Source of the DNA: CAVRTM01 sp963696105
GTDB lineage: Bacteria > Actinomycetota > Actinomycetes > Actinomycetales > Dermatophilaceae
DNA length: 64,000 nt
Direction of reading: 5' to 3'
NCBI GenBank assembly: GCA_963696105.1
Contig: CAVOIP010000005.1
Location: 868,001-932,000, forward strand
The translations under genes and the position numbers were made by a program. Below, piece after piece: positions 34,596 through 43,292 of this stretch. Each line of letters begins with the position of its first letter. The first letter of the stretch is position 1. Under the pieces are notes generated by a model. The model ran no database searches, had not been told where the DNA came from, and worked only from the letters and a program-made list of their open reading frames with translations.

Positions 34596-37061
34596 TCAGG
34601 TCCCGGTGATGTGTTCCGGCCGGATCGGCACCCGTCGCAGCGGCACGCCACACGCCTGCCGGATGGCAGCCGCCACCGCCGGCCCCGAGGAGATGGTGGG
34701 CGGCTCCCCGACGCCCCGGACGCCGTACGGCGCGTGCGGGTCGGCGTACTCGAGCACCGCGACCTTCATCGGCGGCGTGTCCAGGATGGTGGGGATGAGG
34801 TAGTCGGTGAAGGACGGGTTCTGGATGACGCCGCCACGGACGACGACCTCCTCCATCAGCGCCAGGCCCATGCCCTGGGTGCTGCCCCCCTGGATCTGCC
34901 CGACCACGGCCTGGGGGTTGATCGCCCGTCCGACGTCCTGCGCCGTGTCGAGCGCGAGGACCTTGACCAGCCCGAGGTCGACATCGACGTCCACCACCGC
35001 CCGGTGCGCCGAGAAGGCGTACTGCACATGGGCGTTGCCCTGGCCGGTCTCGGGGTCGATCGGCTCCGTCGGGCGGTGGCGCCACTCGACCGTCTCGTCC
35101 ACCGCGCCCGCGCCCAGCAGGTCGGCCAGGCCCATGACCACCTCGCCGGTGTCGGTCACGACCTTGCCGGCGTCCAGCCGCAGCGACGGGGCCGGGCGCC
35201 CCAGCTGGGCAGCTGCGAGGTCCAGGACCCGGGACCGGACGGCGTCGCAGGCGGCCTTGACCGCGCCACCGGTGACGTACGTCTGCCGTGACGCGGACGT
35301 CGAGCCACCCGACCCGACGCGGGTGTCCTTGGGGTGCAGCACGACCCGCTCGACGCCGAGCTCAGTCCGGCAGATCTGCTGCTCGACCGTGATGAGCCCC
35401 TGGCCGACCTCGGCGGCCGCGGTGTGCACCGTGGCCACCGCCTCGCCGGCGGTCACCTCGAGCCGCACGCGTGCGGTGGAGTAGTCGTCGAAGCCCTCGG
35501 AGAAGCCGACGTTCTTGTAGGTCACGGCGTAGCCGACGCCACGGACGACGCCCTCCCCGTGCGTGGTGTTGGACACCCCACCCGGCATCGACAGGAGGTC
35601 CGGCGCCGCGTCGTGGTCGGCCGCCGGCGGCAGCGGCATGTCTGCCACGATCTGCAGCAGCTCGGCGACGGGTGCGGCGGAGTCGATGACCTGGCCGGTG
35701 ATGTTGGCATCACCCTCGCGCATGCCGTTCAGCTGGCGGATCTCGACGCGGCCCACGCCCACCCGGTCGGCCAGCTCGTCCATCAGCGCCTCGTGCGCGA
35801 AGGCGGCCTGGACACAGCCGAACCCGCGCATCGCACCGCACGGCGGGTTGTTGGTGTAGACGCCGTAGCAGTCCACGTGCACGTTGGGCAGGCGGTACGG
35901 CCCGAGCCCAAGGGTGCCGCCGTTGCCCACGACCGCCGCCGTGCTGGAGGCGTAGGCACCACCGTCGAAGAGGATCTCCGCCCGGCCGTAGACCAGCGTG
36001 CCGTCCTCCTCGGCGCCGAACTCGTAGTGCATCGTCGCCGGGTGCCGGTGGACGTGGCCGAAGAAGGACTCCTCGCGGTTGTAGACCATCTTGACCGGCT
36101 TGCCGGTGTGCATCGCCAGCAGGCAGGCGTGCACGTGCATCGACAGGTCCTCCCGGCCCCCGAACGCCCCACCCACGCCGGCGAGCGTCAGCCGCACCTT
36201 CTCCGGGGGCAGGTCGAGCGCGGAGCAGATCTGGCGCTGGTCCACGTGCAGCCACTGCGTGGCGACGTACAGGTCGACGCCCCCGTCCTCGGCGGGAACC
36301 GCCAGACCGGACTCCGGCCCGAGGAAGGCCTGGTCCTGCATGCCGACCTCGAAGTCCAGCGAGACCACGACCGGCGCGACCGGGTCGGCCTGCCCCTTGC
36401 GGATCTTCAGGTGGCGCACGACGTTGCCGCTCTCGTGCAGCTGCGGTGCGGTGGGGTCGAGGGCCTGACGTGCCTCGGTGACAGCCTCCAGCTGCTCGTA
36501 GGTGACGACGATCCGCGCTGCCGCCCGGCGCGCGGTCTCGGGGTGGTCGGCCGCAACCAACGCGACCGGCTCGCCCTGGTAGCGCACGACGTCGACCGCC
36601 AGCACCGGCTGGTCGAGGTGCTCGAGGCCGACCGCGTTGAGACCCGGTACGTCCTCGGCGGTCAGGACGGCGTGGACGCCCGGCGTCGCGAGGGCGGGAC
36701 CGATGTCGACGGAGACGATCCGGGCGGACGGGTGCGGGCTGCGCAGGGTCACTCCCCAGATCATGTCGTCCATGAACAGGTCGCTGGAGTAGGCGAACTC
36801 GCCGGTCACCTTGAGGTTGCCGTCCGCACGCACCGGGCTCTCGCCGATGCCGCCGCTGACGGGCGAGCCGGTCGTCGGTGGGGCCGTGGTGGGCTTGGTC
36901 GTGGCCGGTGCGGCCGCGGTCGAAGCGGTCCAGTGCGACGCGGTCGAGGGCGGCGCGGTCGAGGGCGGAGCGGTCCAGGACGAAGTTGTCGAGGACGAAG
37001 TTGTCGAGGGCGGAGCCGTCGAGGTCGACGCGGCCGCGGCAGCGGCGGAGGTGCTGGTCAT
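34596..37061 (-). CDS. pucD: Xanthine dehydrogenase, molybdopterin-binding subunit
   Basis: Catalytic subunit that hydroxylates hypoxanthine/xanthine to urate at the Mo centre. 821 residues. From about residue 69 the protein is a normal XdhB/PucD chain: GGIGESPVRADGNLKVTGEF, VGGAFGGRED (Mo/MCD contact), PCGAMRGFGCVQAAFAHEA, AAAEVGQGLITVEQQ and RVGSGGSTSASRQTYVTGGA, ending GVGEPPTISSGPA. The first ~68 residues are a Ser/Thr/Pro-rich segment encoded by a 15-bp tandem repeat, foreign to the family; the native start may have been further in. ATG 37061 overlaps the upstream stop (ATGA). Last gene of the operon. Confidence 0.9.
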   Translation of the reverse strand: MTSTSAAAAAASTSTAPPSTTSSSTTSSWTAPPSTAPPSTASHWTASTAAAPATTKPTTAPPTTGSPVSGGIGESPVRADGNLKVTGEFAYSSDLFMDDMIWGVTLRSPHPSARIVSVDIGPALATPGVHAVLTAEDVPGLNAVGLEHLDQPVLAVDVVRYQGEPVALVAADHPETARRAAARIVVTYEQLEAVTEARQALDPTAPQLHESGNVVRHLKIRKGQADPVAPVVVSLDFEVGMQDQAFLGPESGLAVPAEDGGVDLYVATQWLHVDQRQICSALDLPPEKVRLTLAGVGGAFGGREDLSMHVHACLLAMHTGKPVKMVYNREESFFGHVHRHPATMHYEFGAEEDGTLVYGRAEILFDGGAYASSTAAVVGNGGTLGLGPYRLPNVHVDCYGVYTNNPPCGAMRGFGCVQAAFAHEALMDELADRVGVGRVEIRQLNGMREGDANITGQVIDSAAPVAELLQIVADMPLPPAADHDAAPDLLSMPGGVSNTTHGEGVVRGVGYAVTYKNVGFSEGFDDYSTARVRLEVTAGEAVATVHTAAAEVGQGLITVEQQICRTELGVERVVLHPKDTRVGSGGSTSASRQTYVTGGAVKAACDAVRSRVLDLAAAQLGRPAPSLRLDAGKVVTDTGEVVMGLADLLGAGAVDETVEWRHRPTEPIDPETGQGNAHVQYAFSAHRAVVDVDVDLGLVKVLALDTAQDVGRAINPQAVVGQIQGGSTQGMGLALMEEVVVRGGVIQNPSFTDYLIPTILDTPPMKVAVLEYADPHAPYGVRGVGEPPTISSGPAVAAAIRQACGVPLRRVPIRPEHITGT
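36925..37029. repeat. 15-bp minisatellite in pucD 5' end, seven units
   Basis: Seven units of consensus GCGGTCGAGGGCGGA (plus strand), starting at 36925, 36940, 36955, 36970, 36985, 37000 and 37015. Fifteen is a multiple of three, so copy-number change keeps the frame. In the pucD frame it encodes STAPP/STTSS units; in another minus-strand frame it encodes ALDR-type units with almost 100% GC at third positions. Confidence 0.85.
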
Positions 37062-38431
37062 GGGATCACCGCTCGCGGGACAGGAGGGTCTGGTGGACGG
37101 ACACGGCCTCGCGGGCCAGGCGCGTGCTCGTCGACGGTGACGACGCGGTCGTGCTCGACCACGGGCCGGCCGCCGACCAGCAGCAGCTCCAGCGGCGGCC
37201 GTGACCCCAGCACCAGAGCGGCGACGGGGTCGGCGATGTCGGCGTGGGCGAAGGTGTCCAGCCGCCAGAGCGCGAGGTCGGCCAGCTTGCCCTCCTCCAC
37301 CGAGCCGAGGTCGGCGGAGCGACCGAGCACCGCGGCACCGCCGAGCGTGGCCATCTCGAGGGCGTCGCGGACCGAGAGCGCCTGCGGGCCACCCGTGGCA
37401 CGGGCGAACAGCAGCGCGCCCCGCACCTCCTCGAGCATGCTCGCCGACTCGTTGCTGGCGGCACCGTCGACTCCCAGCCCGACACGCGCTCCGGCGTCGC
37501 GCAGGTCGCGGGCACGCGCGATGCCCGAGCCGAGCCGGCCGTTGGACGAGGGGCAGTGCGCCACACCGGTGCCCGTCGCCCCGATCTTCAGCACCGCGTC
37601 GTCGTCGAGGTGCACCGCGTGCGCGAACCAGACGTCGGCGCCGAGCCAGCCGAGGCTCTCCATGTAGTCCACCGGTGAGCAGCCGAAGCGCTCGCGGCAG
37701 AACTTCTCCTCGTCGAGCGTCTCGGCGAGGTGGGTGTGCAGGAGCACGTCCCGCCGACGCGCCAGCGCAGCCGCCTCGCGCAGCAGGTCGGCGGTGACCG
37801 AGAACGGCGAGCAGGGCGCGACGGCGATCCGCAGCATGGAGCCCGGCGACGGGTCGTGCCAGCGGTCGATGGCCGCCTCGGTGGCCAGCAGCACCGCGTC
37901 GAGGTCCTCGACCACGTGGTCGGGCGGGAGGCCGCCGTCGCTCTCCCCCAGGTCCATCGAGCCGCGCGTCGGGTGGAAGCGCAGGCCGACCGAGCGCGCG
38001 GCCTCGATCTCCGCCGCCAGCAGGTCGCCGCCGCCGCGGGGGAACACGTAGTGGTGGTCGGTGCTCGTCGTGCAGCCGGTGCGGGCGAGCCAGGCCAGAC
38101 CACCGCGGGCGGCGACGTCGACGGCGCGCTCGTCGATCCGGGCCCACACCGGGTAGAGCGTCGTGAGCCAGCCGAACAGCGTCTCGTCGACGGCCAGGCC
38201 GCGCGTCACCCACTGGTAGAGGTGGTGGTGGGTGTTGACCAGCCCTGGCGTGAGCAGGCAGCCGCTGCCGTCGACGACCCGGTCGGCGCCGGCACGGACG
38301 GCCTCGGGCGCGGACCCCGGGCCGACGGCGGTGATGCGGCTGCCGTCGAGCACGACGTGGCCACCGGCGTGCTCCTCGCGGCCCGCGTTCATGGTGACGA
38401 CGTGGGCGCCGTCGATGACCGTGGTGCTCAT
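37058..38431 (-). CDS. 8-oxoguanine deaminase-type amidohydrolase
   Basis: 457-residue Zn amidohydrolase of the guanine/8-oxoguanine deaminase-TrzN group. Metal ligands: TPGLVNTHHHLYQW (HxH, about residue 65), HTHLAETLDEE, WFAHAVHLDDD and LGVDGAASNESASM (Asp). The text GLVNTHHHLYQ...LTRAL-like VTRGLAVDETLFGWLTTLYPVWA is what I know from 8-oxoguanine deaminases. The enzyme would turn 8-oxoguanine to urate (or guanine to xanthine), feeding the same end product as xanthine dehydrogenase, in whose operon it sits. Overlaps by four bases with both neighbours, so translation is coupled. Confidence 0.85.
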   Translation of the reverse strand: MSTTVIDGAHVVTMNAGREEHAGGHVVLDGSRITAVGPGSAPEAVRAGADRVVDGSGCLLTPGLVNTHHHLYQWVTRGLAVDETLFGWLTTLYPVWARIDERAVDVAARGGLAWLARTGCTTSTDHHYVFPRGGGDLLAAEIEAARSVGLRFHPTRGSMDLGESDGGLPPDHVVEDLDAVLLATEAAIDRWHDPSPGSMLRIAVAPCSPFSVTADLLREAAALARRRDVLLHTHLAETLDEEKFCRERFGCSPVDYMESLGWLGADVWFAHAVHLDDDAVLKIGATGTGVAHCPSSNGRLGSGIARARDLRDAGARVGLGVDGAASNESASMLEEVRGALLFARATGGPQALSVRDALEMATLGGAAVLGRSADLGSVEEGKLADLALWRLDTFAHADIADPVAALVLGSRPPLELLLVGGRPVVEHDRVVTVDEHAPGPRGRVRPPDPPVPRAVIP

Positions 38432-38904
38432 GGGGTCGTCCCGGCAAGGCGCCCGGCCGCCAGGCGTACCGCGTCCAGGATCTTCTCGTACCCGGTGCAG
38501 CGGCACAGGTTGCCGGCCAGGGCCTCCCGGATCTCGGGGTCCGTCGGCCGCGGCTCGCGCGCCAGCAGGTCGTGGGTCTGCACCAGCAGGCCGGGGGTGC
38601 AGAAGCCGCACTGCACCGCGCCCGCCTCGACGAACGCCTGCTGGATGGGGTGCAGCTCGGCGCCGTCGGAGAGCCCCTCGACGGTGCCGATCTCGCGGCC
38701 CTCGGCCTGCCCGGCCGCGACCAGGCAGGCGCAGACGGGCAGCCCGTCGAGGTAGACGGTGCACGAGCCGCACTCGCCCTGCTCGCAGGCGTTCTTGGAG
38801 CCGGGCAGGCCCATCCGCTCGCGCAGCACGTAGAGCAGGCTCTCGCCCTCCCAGACGTCGTCGACCGTGCGGCGCTCGCCGTTGACCGTGGTGGTGACAC
38901 GCAT
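38428..38904 (-). CDS. pucE: Xanthine dehydrogenase, 2Fe-2S subunit
   Basis: Electron-transfer subunit with two [2Fe-2S] clusters, 158 residues. The plant-ferredoxin-type cluster uses CEQGECGSCTVYLDG plus a later Cys (PVCACLV); the second, alpha-helical cluster uses QCGFCTPG and CRCTGYEKI. Passes electrons from the Mo site to FAD. ATG one base after the upstream FAD-subunit stop; stop overlaps the deaminase start. Confidence 0.93.
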   Translation of the reverse strand: MRVTTTVNGERRTVDDVWEGESLLYVLRERMGLPGSKNACEQGECGSCTVYLDGLPVCACLVAAGQAEGREIGTVEGLSDGAELHPIQQAFVEAGAVQCGFCTPGLLVQTHDLLAREPRPTDPEIREALAGNLCRCTGYEKILDAVRLAAGRLAGTTP

Positions 38905-38905
38905 G

Positions 38906-39775
38906 TCAGGCCGCCTTCCGGTAGTCGTCCCAGGCCCAGGTGGCCGCCCGCCGCGCCATCACCGAGAGCGAGTGCAGCCGGTATGCCGCGCTGCCGCGGA
39001 CGTCGTCGATCGGCGAGGCGGCCGACCGCACCAGCTCGCCGAACTCCGCGGCCAGGCAGGGTGGCAGCGGACCGCGGGACTCCCACAGGCCGAGCTCCTC
39101 CAGCGCGGCCGCGAGGTGCTCCTCGGCGGCCCGCGCCCTGCGCGGCGTCGGGGCGGCCGAGCCGATGCCGGTCCCCACCGCCTTGCGGTCGGGGTGCAGC
39201 GCGAGGCCGAACGCCGCGACCGAGATGACCATGGCGTTGCGGGTGCCGATCTTGCTGAACTGCTGCGGACCGCTCGGGGGCGTGACCAGCACGGCACGGA
39301 TCAGCTCGTCCGGCGCCAGGGCGTTGCGCTTGACCCCGGTGTAGAAGTCCTCGACCGGGATCACCCGCGTCCCGCGCACCGAGCCGACCTCCACCCGGGT
39401 CCCGGCCGCCAGCAGCGGCGGGTGCGCGTCGCCGGCCGGGGAGGCGGCGCCCAGGTTGCCCCCGACCGTCCCGCGGTTGCGGATCTGGGGGGAGCCCACG
39501 GTGCGCGATGCCATCGCGAGGCCCGGCAGGCGGAGCCCGAGCTCGGCGATGACCCGGCTGTACGTCACCGCGGCGCCCAGGCGGACGTGGCCGTCCTCCG
39601 GAGCCCACTCGCGCAGCTCGGCCACCCGCCCCAGGTCGAGCAGCGCCGCGGGGCGCCGCCGGTCGAAGTTGAGCTCGACCATGACGTCGGTGCCACCGCA
39701 CACCGGAACGGCGTCCGGATGGGCAGCCCGCGCCGCGAGCGCCTCGTCCCACGTGGTCGGCTGGAGGAAGTCCAT
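38906..39775 (-). CDS. pucC: Xanthine dehydrogenase, FAD-binding subunit
   Basis: 289-residue CoxM/XdhB-type flavoprotein subunit; takes electrons from the Fe-S subunit and reduces NAD+. N-terminal MDFLQPTTWDEALA, FAD motifs VCGGTDVMVELNF and NRGTVGGNLGAASPAGD, then the C-terminal CO dehydrogenase flavoprotein domain. First gene of the four-gene operon; its promoter lies in the divergent region with pucR. Confidence 0.92.
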   Translation of the reverse strand: MDFLQPTTWDEALAARAAHPDAVPVCGGTDVMVELNFDRRRPAALLDLGRVAELREWAPEDGHVRLGAAVTYSRVIAELGLRLPGLAMASRTVGSPQIRNRGTVGGNLGAASPAGDAHPPLLAAGTRVEVGSVRGTRVIPVEDFYTGVKRNALAPDELIRAVLVTPPSGPQQFSKIGTRNAMVISVAAFGLALHPDRKAVGTGIGSAAPTPRRARAAEEHLAAALEELGLWESRGPLPPCLAAEFGELVRSAASPIDDVRGSAAYRLHSLSVMARRAATWAWDDYRKAA

Positions 39776-39802
39776 GCGGCTCCTGGGCTGGCTGGTCCCG
39801 GC

Positions 39803-39881
39803 CGTTCGGCACGGCTGGGTCGCTCCCCCCCGTTCGGCACGGATGGGTCGCGTTGCGCTGGCTCGTAGTCAAGTCCAGCGC
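39803..39881. promoter_or_regulatory. Divergent pucR/xdh control region with repeats
   Basis: A 21-bp unit beginning CGTTCGGCACGG occurs at 39803-39823 and 39831-39851 (one mismatch, 28-bp spacing). Preceded by C, its core CCGT-TCGGC-ACGG is an inverted repeat. A further inverted repeat GCGCTGG...CCAGCGC spans 39855-39881. Candidate sites for PucR between the operon it should control and its own gene. Confidence 0.45.
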
Positions 39882-39952
39882 CGGTCCCCGGCCTAGGGCC
39901 CACCTCGACGAAAGTCCGCGCCGATCGCAGGCCCGGGTTGTACGTTTCTCCA

Positions 39953-41524
39953 ATGATCCTGCGGGAGCTGCTCGGTGCACCGGAGCTCGAGCTGCGGCTG
40001 CACCACGGCGACGCGCGGGCCCTCGACCGGCCGGTGCGCTGGGTCTACTCCACCGACCTGCCCGACCCCGGGCGCTACCTCTCCGGCGGTGAGCTGGTCG
40101 TCAGCGGCCTGGTCTGGCGCCGCACCCCGGAGGACTCGGAGCGGTTCGTCGCGGCCTGCGCCACCGCCGGAGCGGTGGCCCTCGCCGCCGGCGAGGCGGT
40201 GTTCCACGGCGTGCCACCGGACGTGGTCGAGGCCTGCCGCCGCCACGACCTGCCGCTGCTGTCGGTGCCCGAGCACGTGTCCTTCTCGGCGCTCACCGAG
40301 CTCGTCGTCGCCCGCGTCACCGCCTGGCGCGGGGCACAGCTCGCCGCCACCCTGGACCGCCAGCGCCAGCTGCTGCAAGCGGTCGCCGAGGGCCGGAGCC
40401 TGGACGAGCTGGTCGACCTCATCGGCGCGGAGACCGGCCTGACCTGCCGGGTTCTCACGAGCACCGGCCGGGCGGTCGTCCGCGGGCCGCGGGCGCTGCC
40501 GCCGGAGGACCTGGACCGGGTCACCCGTGCCTTCCTCACCGCCGACCGGCTACCCGCCGTCGTCGGCGTCAAGGCAGGTGGCAGCGGCGCGCCGTACTCG
40601 GTCTTTCCGGTGGGCCCGGCGCTCGGCCAGCGGATGACCTCGTGGTTCGTCGTGGTCGAGGGCGTCTGGTCGACCTGGGAGCCCGAGGTCGCCGACGCCG
40701 TCGGCCAGCTCGCCGTCATCGCCGCGCTCGACCGCGCCCGCCGGGACGAGGGGCTGCGGGCCAGCCGGCACATCGCCGACGAGGCCGTCGGCCTGGTCGA
40801 GCGGGGCGCCGGCGGCCAGCCCGAGACGCAGGTGCGGCTGCGTCAGGCAGGGGTCAGCGGGGAGGCTCCACTGGCGGTCGCCGTGGCGGAGTTCCCGGGA
40901 CGGCCGGACCTGGCGGAGGTGTCCCGGTCGGTGCTCGACGACGCCGCGGCCCAGCTCGGCCCACCGGTGGTGGGCACCACCGGCGACGGCCGGGCCGTGG
41001 CGCTGCTGTGCACGGCCGACCCGGCCTTCGCCGACGTCCTGCGCACCGGGCTCGTCCGGCTCGCACCGGCCCTCGGCCAGACGCGGCTGACCGTCGGCAT
41101 CAGCGAGCCCTCCGACCCGACCGCGCTCTCCGGCGCCCTGGAGGAGGCGCGGCACGCCCGCCGCCTGGCCGAGCTGCGGACCGACCGGGTCAGCGTCGTC
41201 ACCGGGCTGGAGGTCACGTCGTACGTCCTGCTGCTGGCCACGGTGCCGGACGACGTGCGGCGCACGTTCGCCGCCCGCGTCCTCGGGCCGGTGCTGGAGT
41301 ACGACGCCCGCCACGGTGCCGGCCTGCGCGCGACGCTCGAGGCGTTCCTGGACTGCTCGGGCTCGTGGAGTCGCGCCGCCGACACGCTGCACCTGCACGT
41401 CAACACCGTGCGCTACCGGATCGCCCGCGTGGAGGAGCTGACCGGGCGCGACCTGTCCCGGCTCGAGGACCGGGTCGACGTGTTCCTCGCCCTGCGTTCG
41501 GTCCAGCCCGGTCCGGTCAGATGA
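39953..41524 (+). CDS. pucR: PucR-family transcriptional regulator
   Basis: Purine-catabolism activator, 523 residues. The N-terminal PucR domain (about 1-125: ILRELLGAPELELRLHHGD, VYSTDLPDPGRYLSGGELV) is followed by a GGDEF-like middle and the C-terminal PucR helix-turn-helix (LEAFLDCSGSWSRAADTLHLHVNTVRYRIARVEELTGRDL). ATG 39953 lies six bases after TACGTT, so probably leaderless. Divergent from the xanthine dehydrogenase operon and convergent with uricase, whose stop it overlaps by eight bases. In B. subtilis PucR responds to ureide-pathway intermediates; the same is inferred here. Confidence 0.93.
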   Translation: MILRELLGAPELELRLHHGDARALDRPVRWVYSTDLPDPGRYLSGGELVVSGLVWRRTPEDSERFVAACATAGAVALAAGEAVFHGVPPDVVEACRRHDLPLLSVPEHVSFSALTELVVARVTAWRGAQLAATLDRQRQLLQAVAEGRSLDELVDLIGAETGLTCRVLTSTGRAVVRGPRALPPEDLDRVTRAFLTADRLPAVVGVKAGGSGAPYSVFPVGPALGQRMTSWFVVVEGVWSTWEPEVADAVGQLAVIAALDRARRDEGLRASRHIADEAVGLVERGAGGQPETQVRLRQAGVSGEAPLAVAVAEFPGRPDLAEVSRSVLDDAAAQLGPPVVGTTGDGRAVALLCTADPAFADVLRTGLVRLAPALGQTRLTVGISEPSDPTALSGALEEARHARRLAELRTDRVSVVTGLEVTSYVLLLATVPDDVRRTFAARVLGPVLEYDARHGAGLRATLEAFLDCSGSWSRAADTLHLHVNTVRYRIARVEELTGRDLSRLEDRVDVFLALRSVQPGPVR

Positions 41525-42422
41525 ACCCCGGGACGGTGTACCAGGCCAGGCCGGCGTCCGGGGCGTCGTCGCGGCCGACACTGCACTCGATCAAGCCGTA
41601 GGGACGGTCAGCAGCGATGAACACCTCGCCGGGGTTGTCCAGCCCGAACGGCTCGAGGTCGACCAGGAAGTGGTGCTTGTTGGGTGCCGAGAAGCGGATC
41701 TCGGCGATCTCCGGGTGAGCTGTCAGCACCGTCTGCCCCATCTCCCACAGCGTCTGCTGCAGGGCGAGGGAGTGCACGGTCGCGAACGTCCGCAGCAGGA
41801 TGGCCCGCACGTCGTCGTACGTCTTGCCCCAGTCCACGTCGAGCCTGCCGTAGCGCCAGCGCGCCACCAGGGAGGTGGCCATCACCCGGTCATGCGTCTC
41901 GGGCAACGTCGTGTACTCGTCCTCGAGGAAGCCGAAGAACTCCGAGCCGGTGGACTTCAGCAGGGTGAGGTCCTTCAGCCCTGACACGACCCAGGCCTGC
42001 TGCGCCTCGCCGGTGCCCTCGACGGTCACGACGGTCGTGCGCACCTCCTGACCCTTGCGGACCCACGCGTGGTCATGGCCTCGCCCGTCGACGGGGATCC
42101 GAGCCCAGGCCAGCTCGTCCACCGCGATCCTGGCCCCGGACACGCTCGCGACGTCGTCGACGAAGTGCCGGGCCAGACCCAGGGCGTAGTCCTCGACCTC
42201 GCCGATGCCCTTCTCCTTGGCGTACGCGAAGCAGGTGTTCTTCTGGCTGTCGGTCGGCAGGACGTTGCCCTGGTCACCGGTGAGGTGCGCGTCGGCGAAG
42301 TCGCCCCGCAGGGAGGTCGAGACGGTGACGTCACGGATCTCGTGCCGCGCGGTGTCGCGGTAGATGCGCACGACACGGCTCTCGGCCTTGCCGTACTGGT
42401 TCGGTCCGAGGACGAGGCCCAT
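41517..42422 (-). CDS. uox: Urate oxidase (uricase)
   Basis: Cofactor-free oxidation of urate to 5-hydroxyisourate with O2, giving H2O2. 301 residues. The catalytic triad is visible: Lys in NQYGKAESRVVRI, Thr in LTGDQGNVLPTDSQKNT and His in FSAPNKHHFLVDL; the two tandem T-fold domains are complete. ATG 42422. Third of a permease-OHCU-HIU hydrolase-uricase operon; the HIU hydrolase stop is two bases upstream. Confidence 0.96.
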   Translation of the reverse strand: MGLVLGPNQYGKAESRVVRIYRDTARHEIRDVTVSTSLRGDFADAHLTGDQGNVLPTDSQKNTCFAYAKEKGIGEVEDYALGLARHFVDDVASVSGARIAVDELAWARIPVDGRGHDHAWVRKGQEVRTTVVTVEGTGEAQQAWVVSGLKDLTLLKSTGSEFFGFLEDEYTTLPETHDRVMATSLVARWRYGRLDVDWGKTYDDVRAILLRTFATVHSLALQQTLWEMGQTVLTAHPEIAEIRFSAPNKHHFLVDLEPFGLDNPGEVFIAADRPYGLIECSVGRDDAPDAGLAWYTVPGFI

Positions 42423-42424
42423 GG

Positions 42425-42763
42425 TCAGCTCCCGCGGTAGGTGGAGTAGGCGAACGGTGACAGCAGCAGCGGCACGTGGAAGGGGCCGGCGTCGCCCAGC
42501 AGGAACGTGATCGACACCTCCGGGAAGAAGCCGTCCTGCCCGGTGCGCTCGAAGTACGCCGCGGTGTCGAAGTGCAGCCGGTAGGTGCCCGGCTCCAGCT
42601 CCGGCGCGGCGAGACCGGGGCACCGGCCGTCGTCGTCGGTCTCACCGGCACCGACCACCGTGCTGACGTCGGCGTCGAGCCGGGACAGTCGCACCGGCAC
42701 ACCGGCGGCAGGCCGGCCCCGTGCCGTGTCGAGCACGTGGGTGGTGACGGCAGAAGCGCTCAT
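42425..42763 (-). CDS. uraH: 5-hydroxyisourate hydrolase (transthyretin-like)
   Basis: Hydrolyses 5-hydroxyisourate to OHCU, the second step of urate breakdown. 112 residues, with N-terminal TTHVLDTARGRPAAGVPVRL (catalytic His) and the diagnostic C-terminal tetrapeptide YRGS. Its start overlaps the OHCU decarboxylase stop by four bases. Confidence 0.95.
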   Translation of the reverse strand: MSASAVTTHVLDTARGRPAAGVPVRLSRLDADVSTVVGAGETDDDGRCPGLAAPELEPGTYRLHFDTAAYFERTGQDGFFPEVSITFLLGDAGPFHVPLLLSPFAYSTYRGS

Positions 42764-43292
42764 GCCGCAGTCTCCTCCACCAGTCGGCCCAGCCGGATCC
42801 GGTTGATCAAGCCGAGCTCCCGGCGTACGACGGCCCGCTCGGTCTCAGGGTCGTTGCGGAGCCGCTGCCGGAGCACGGCGAGCAGCTCCTCGGCGCTGCG
42901 GCCTGAGGCGCACACGAGGTAGACCTGGCCGAATTTGCTCTCGTACGAGCGGTTTCCCTCCGCCAGCGCCTGGAGCGTGCTCGCCTCGGCACCGCTGACC
43001 CCGGACTGCTCACGCCTGGACCACGCACCGCCCTCACCCTCGGCACGTTGACCGATGCGCGGATGCCCCGCCAGCGCACGGGACACGTCGTCCTCGTCGA
43101 GGGCGGCGAGGGCGTCGTCGGCCGCGGCGAACAGCTGCTCCGGCGAGGCGTAGGGGCGCCCGGCGGCGACCGCGGACGCCCATCTCGGTGCGGCGCAGCA
43201 GGCGGCGAGCACGCGCTCGGCGTCCGGGCCGGCAGGGCGTTGAGGACGGGCAGGCCGAGGCCCTCGGGGACGGCGCCTTCCGGGACGGCCAT
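42760..43292 (-). CDS. uraD: OHCU decarboxylase, standalone (frameshift near N-terminus)
   Basis: Decarboxylates OHCU to S-allantoin. The main frame (42760-43212, GTG start) gives 150 residues with GHPRIGQR (catalytic His), SRREQSGV (catalytic Glu), YESKFGQVYLVCASG and ELGLINRIRL. It starts at VLAACCAAPRWA, too late for the family. The expected head is found one frame over: ATG 43292 reads MAVPEGAVPEGLGLPVLNALPA, and a single missing base near 43228 would join the two into about 177 residues. ATG 43292 overlaps the permease stop (TGATG), supporting it as the true start. Either a sequencing error or a genuine mutation with rescue from GTG 43212. Confidence 0.78.

Noticed and set aside
34596..39980. 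Single 1794-codon minus-strand frame
   Set aside because: Only 34596-37061 has family homology. Upstream of the ATG at 37061 the frame runs through three other genes in the wrong phase.
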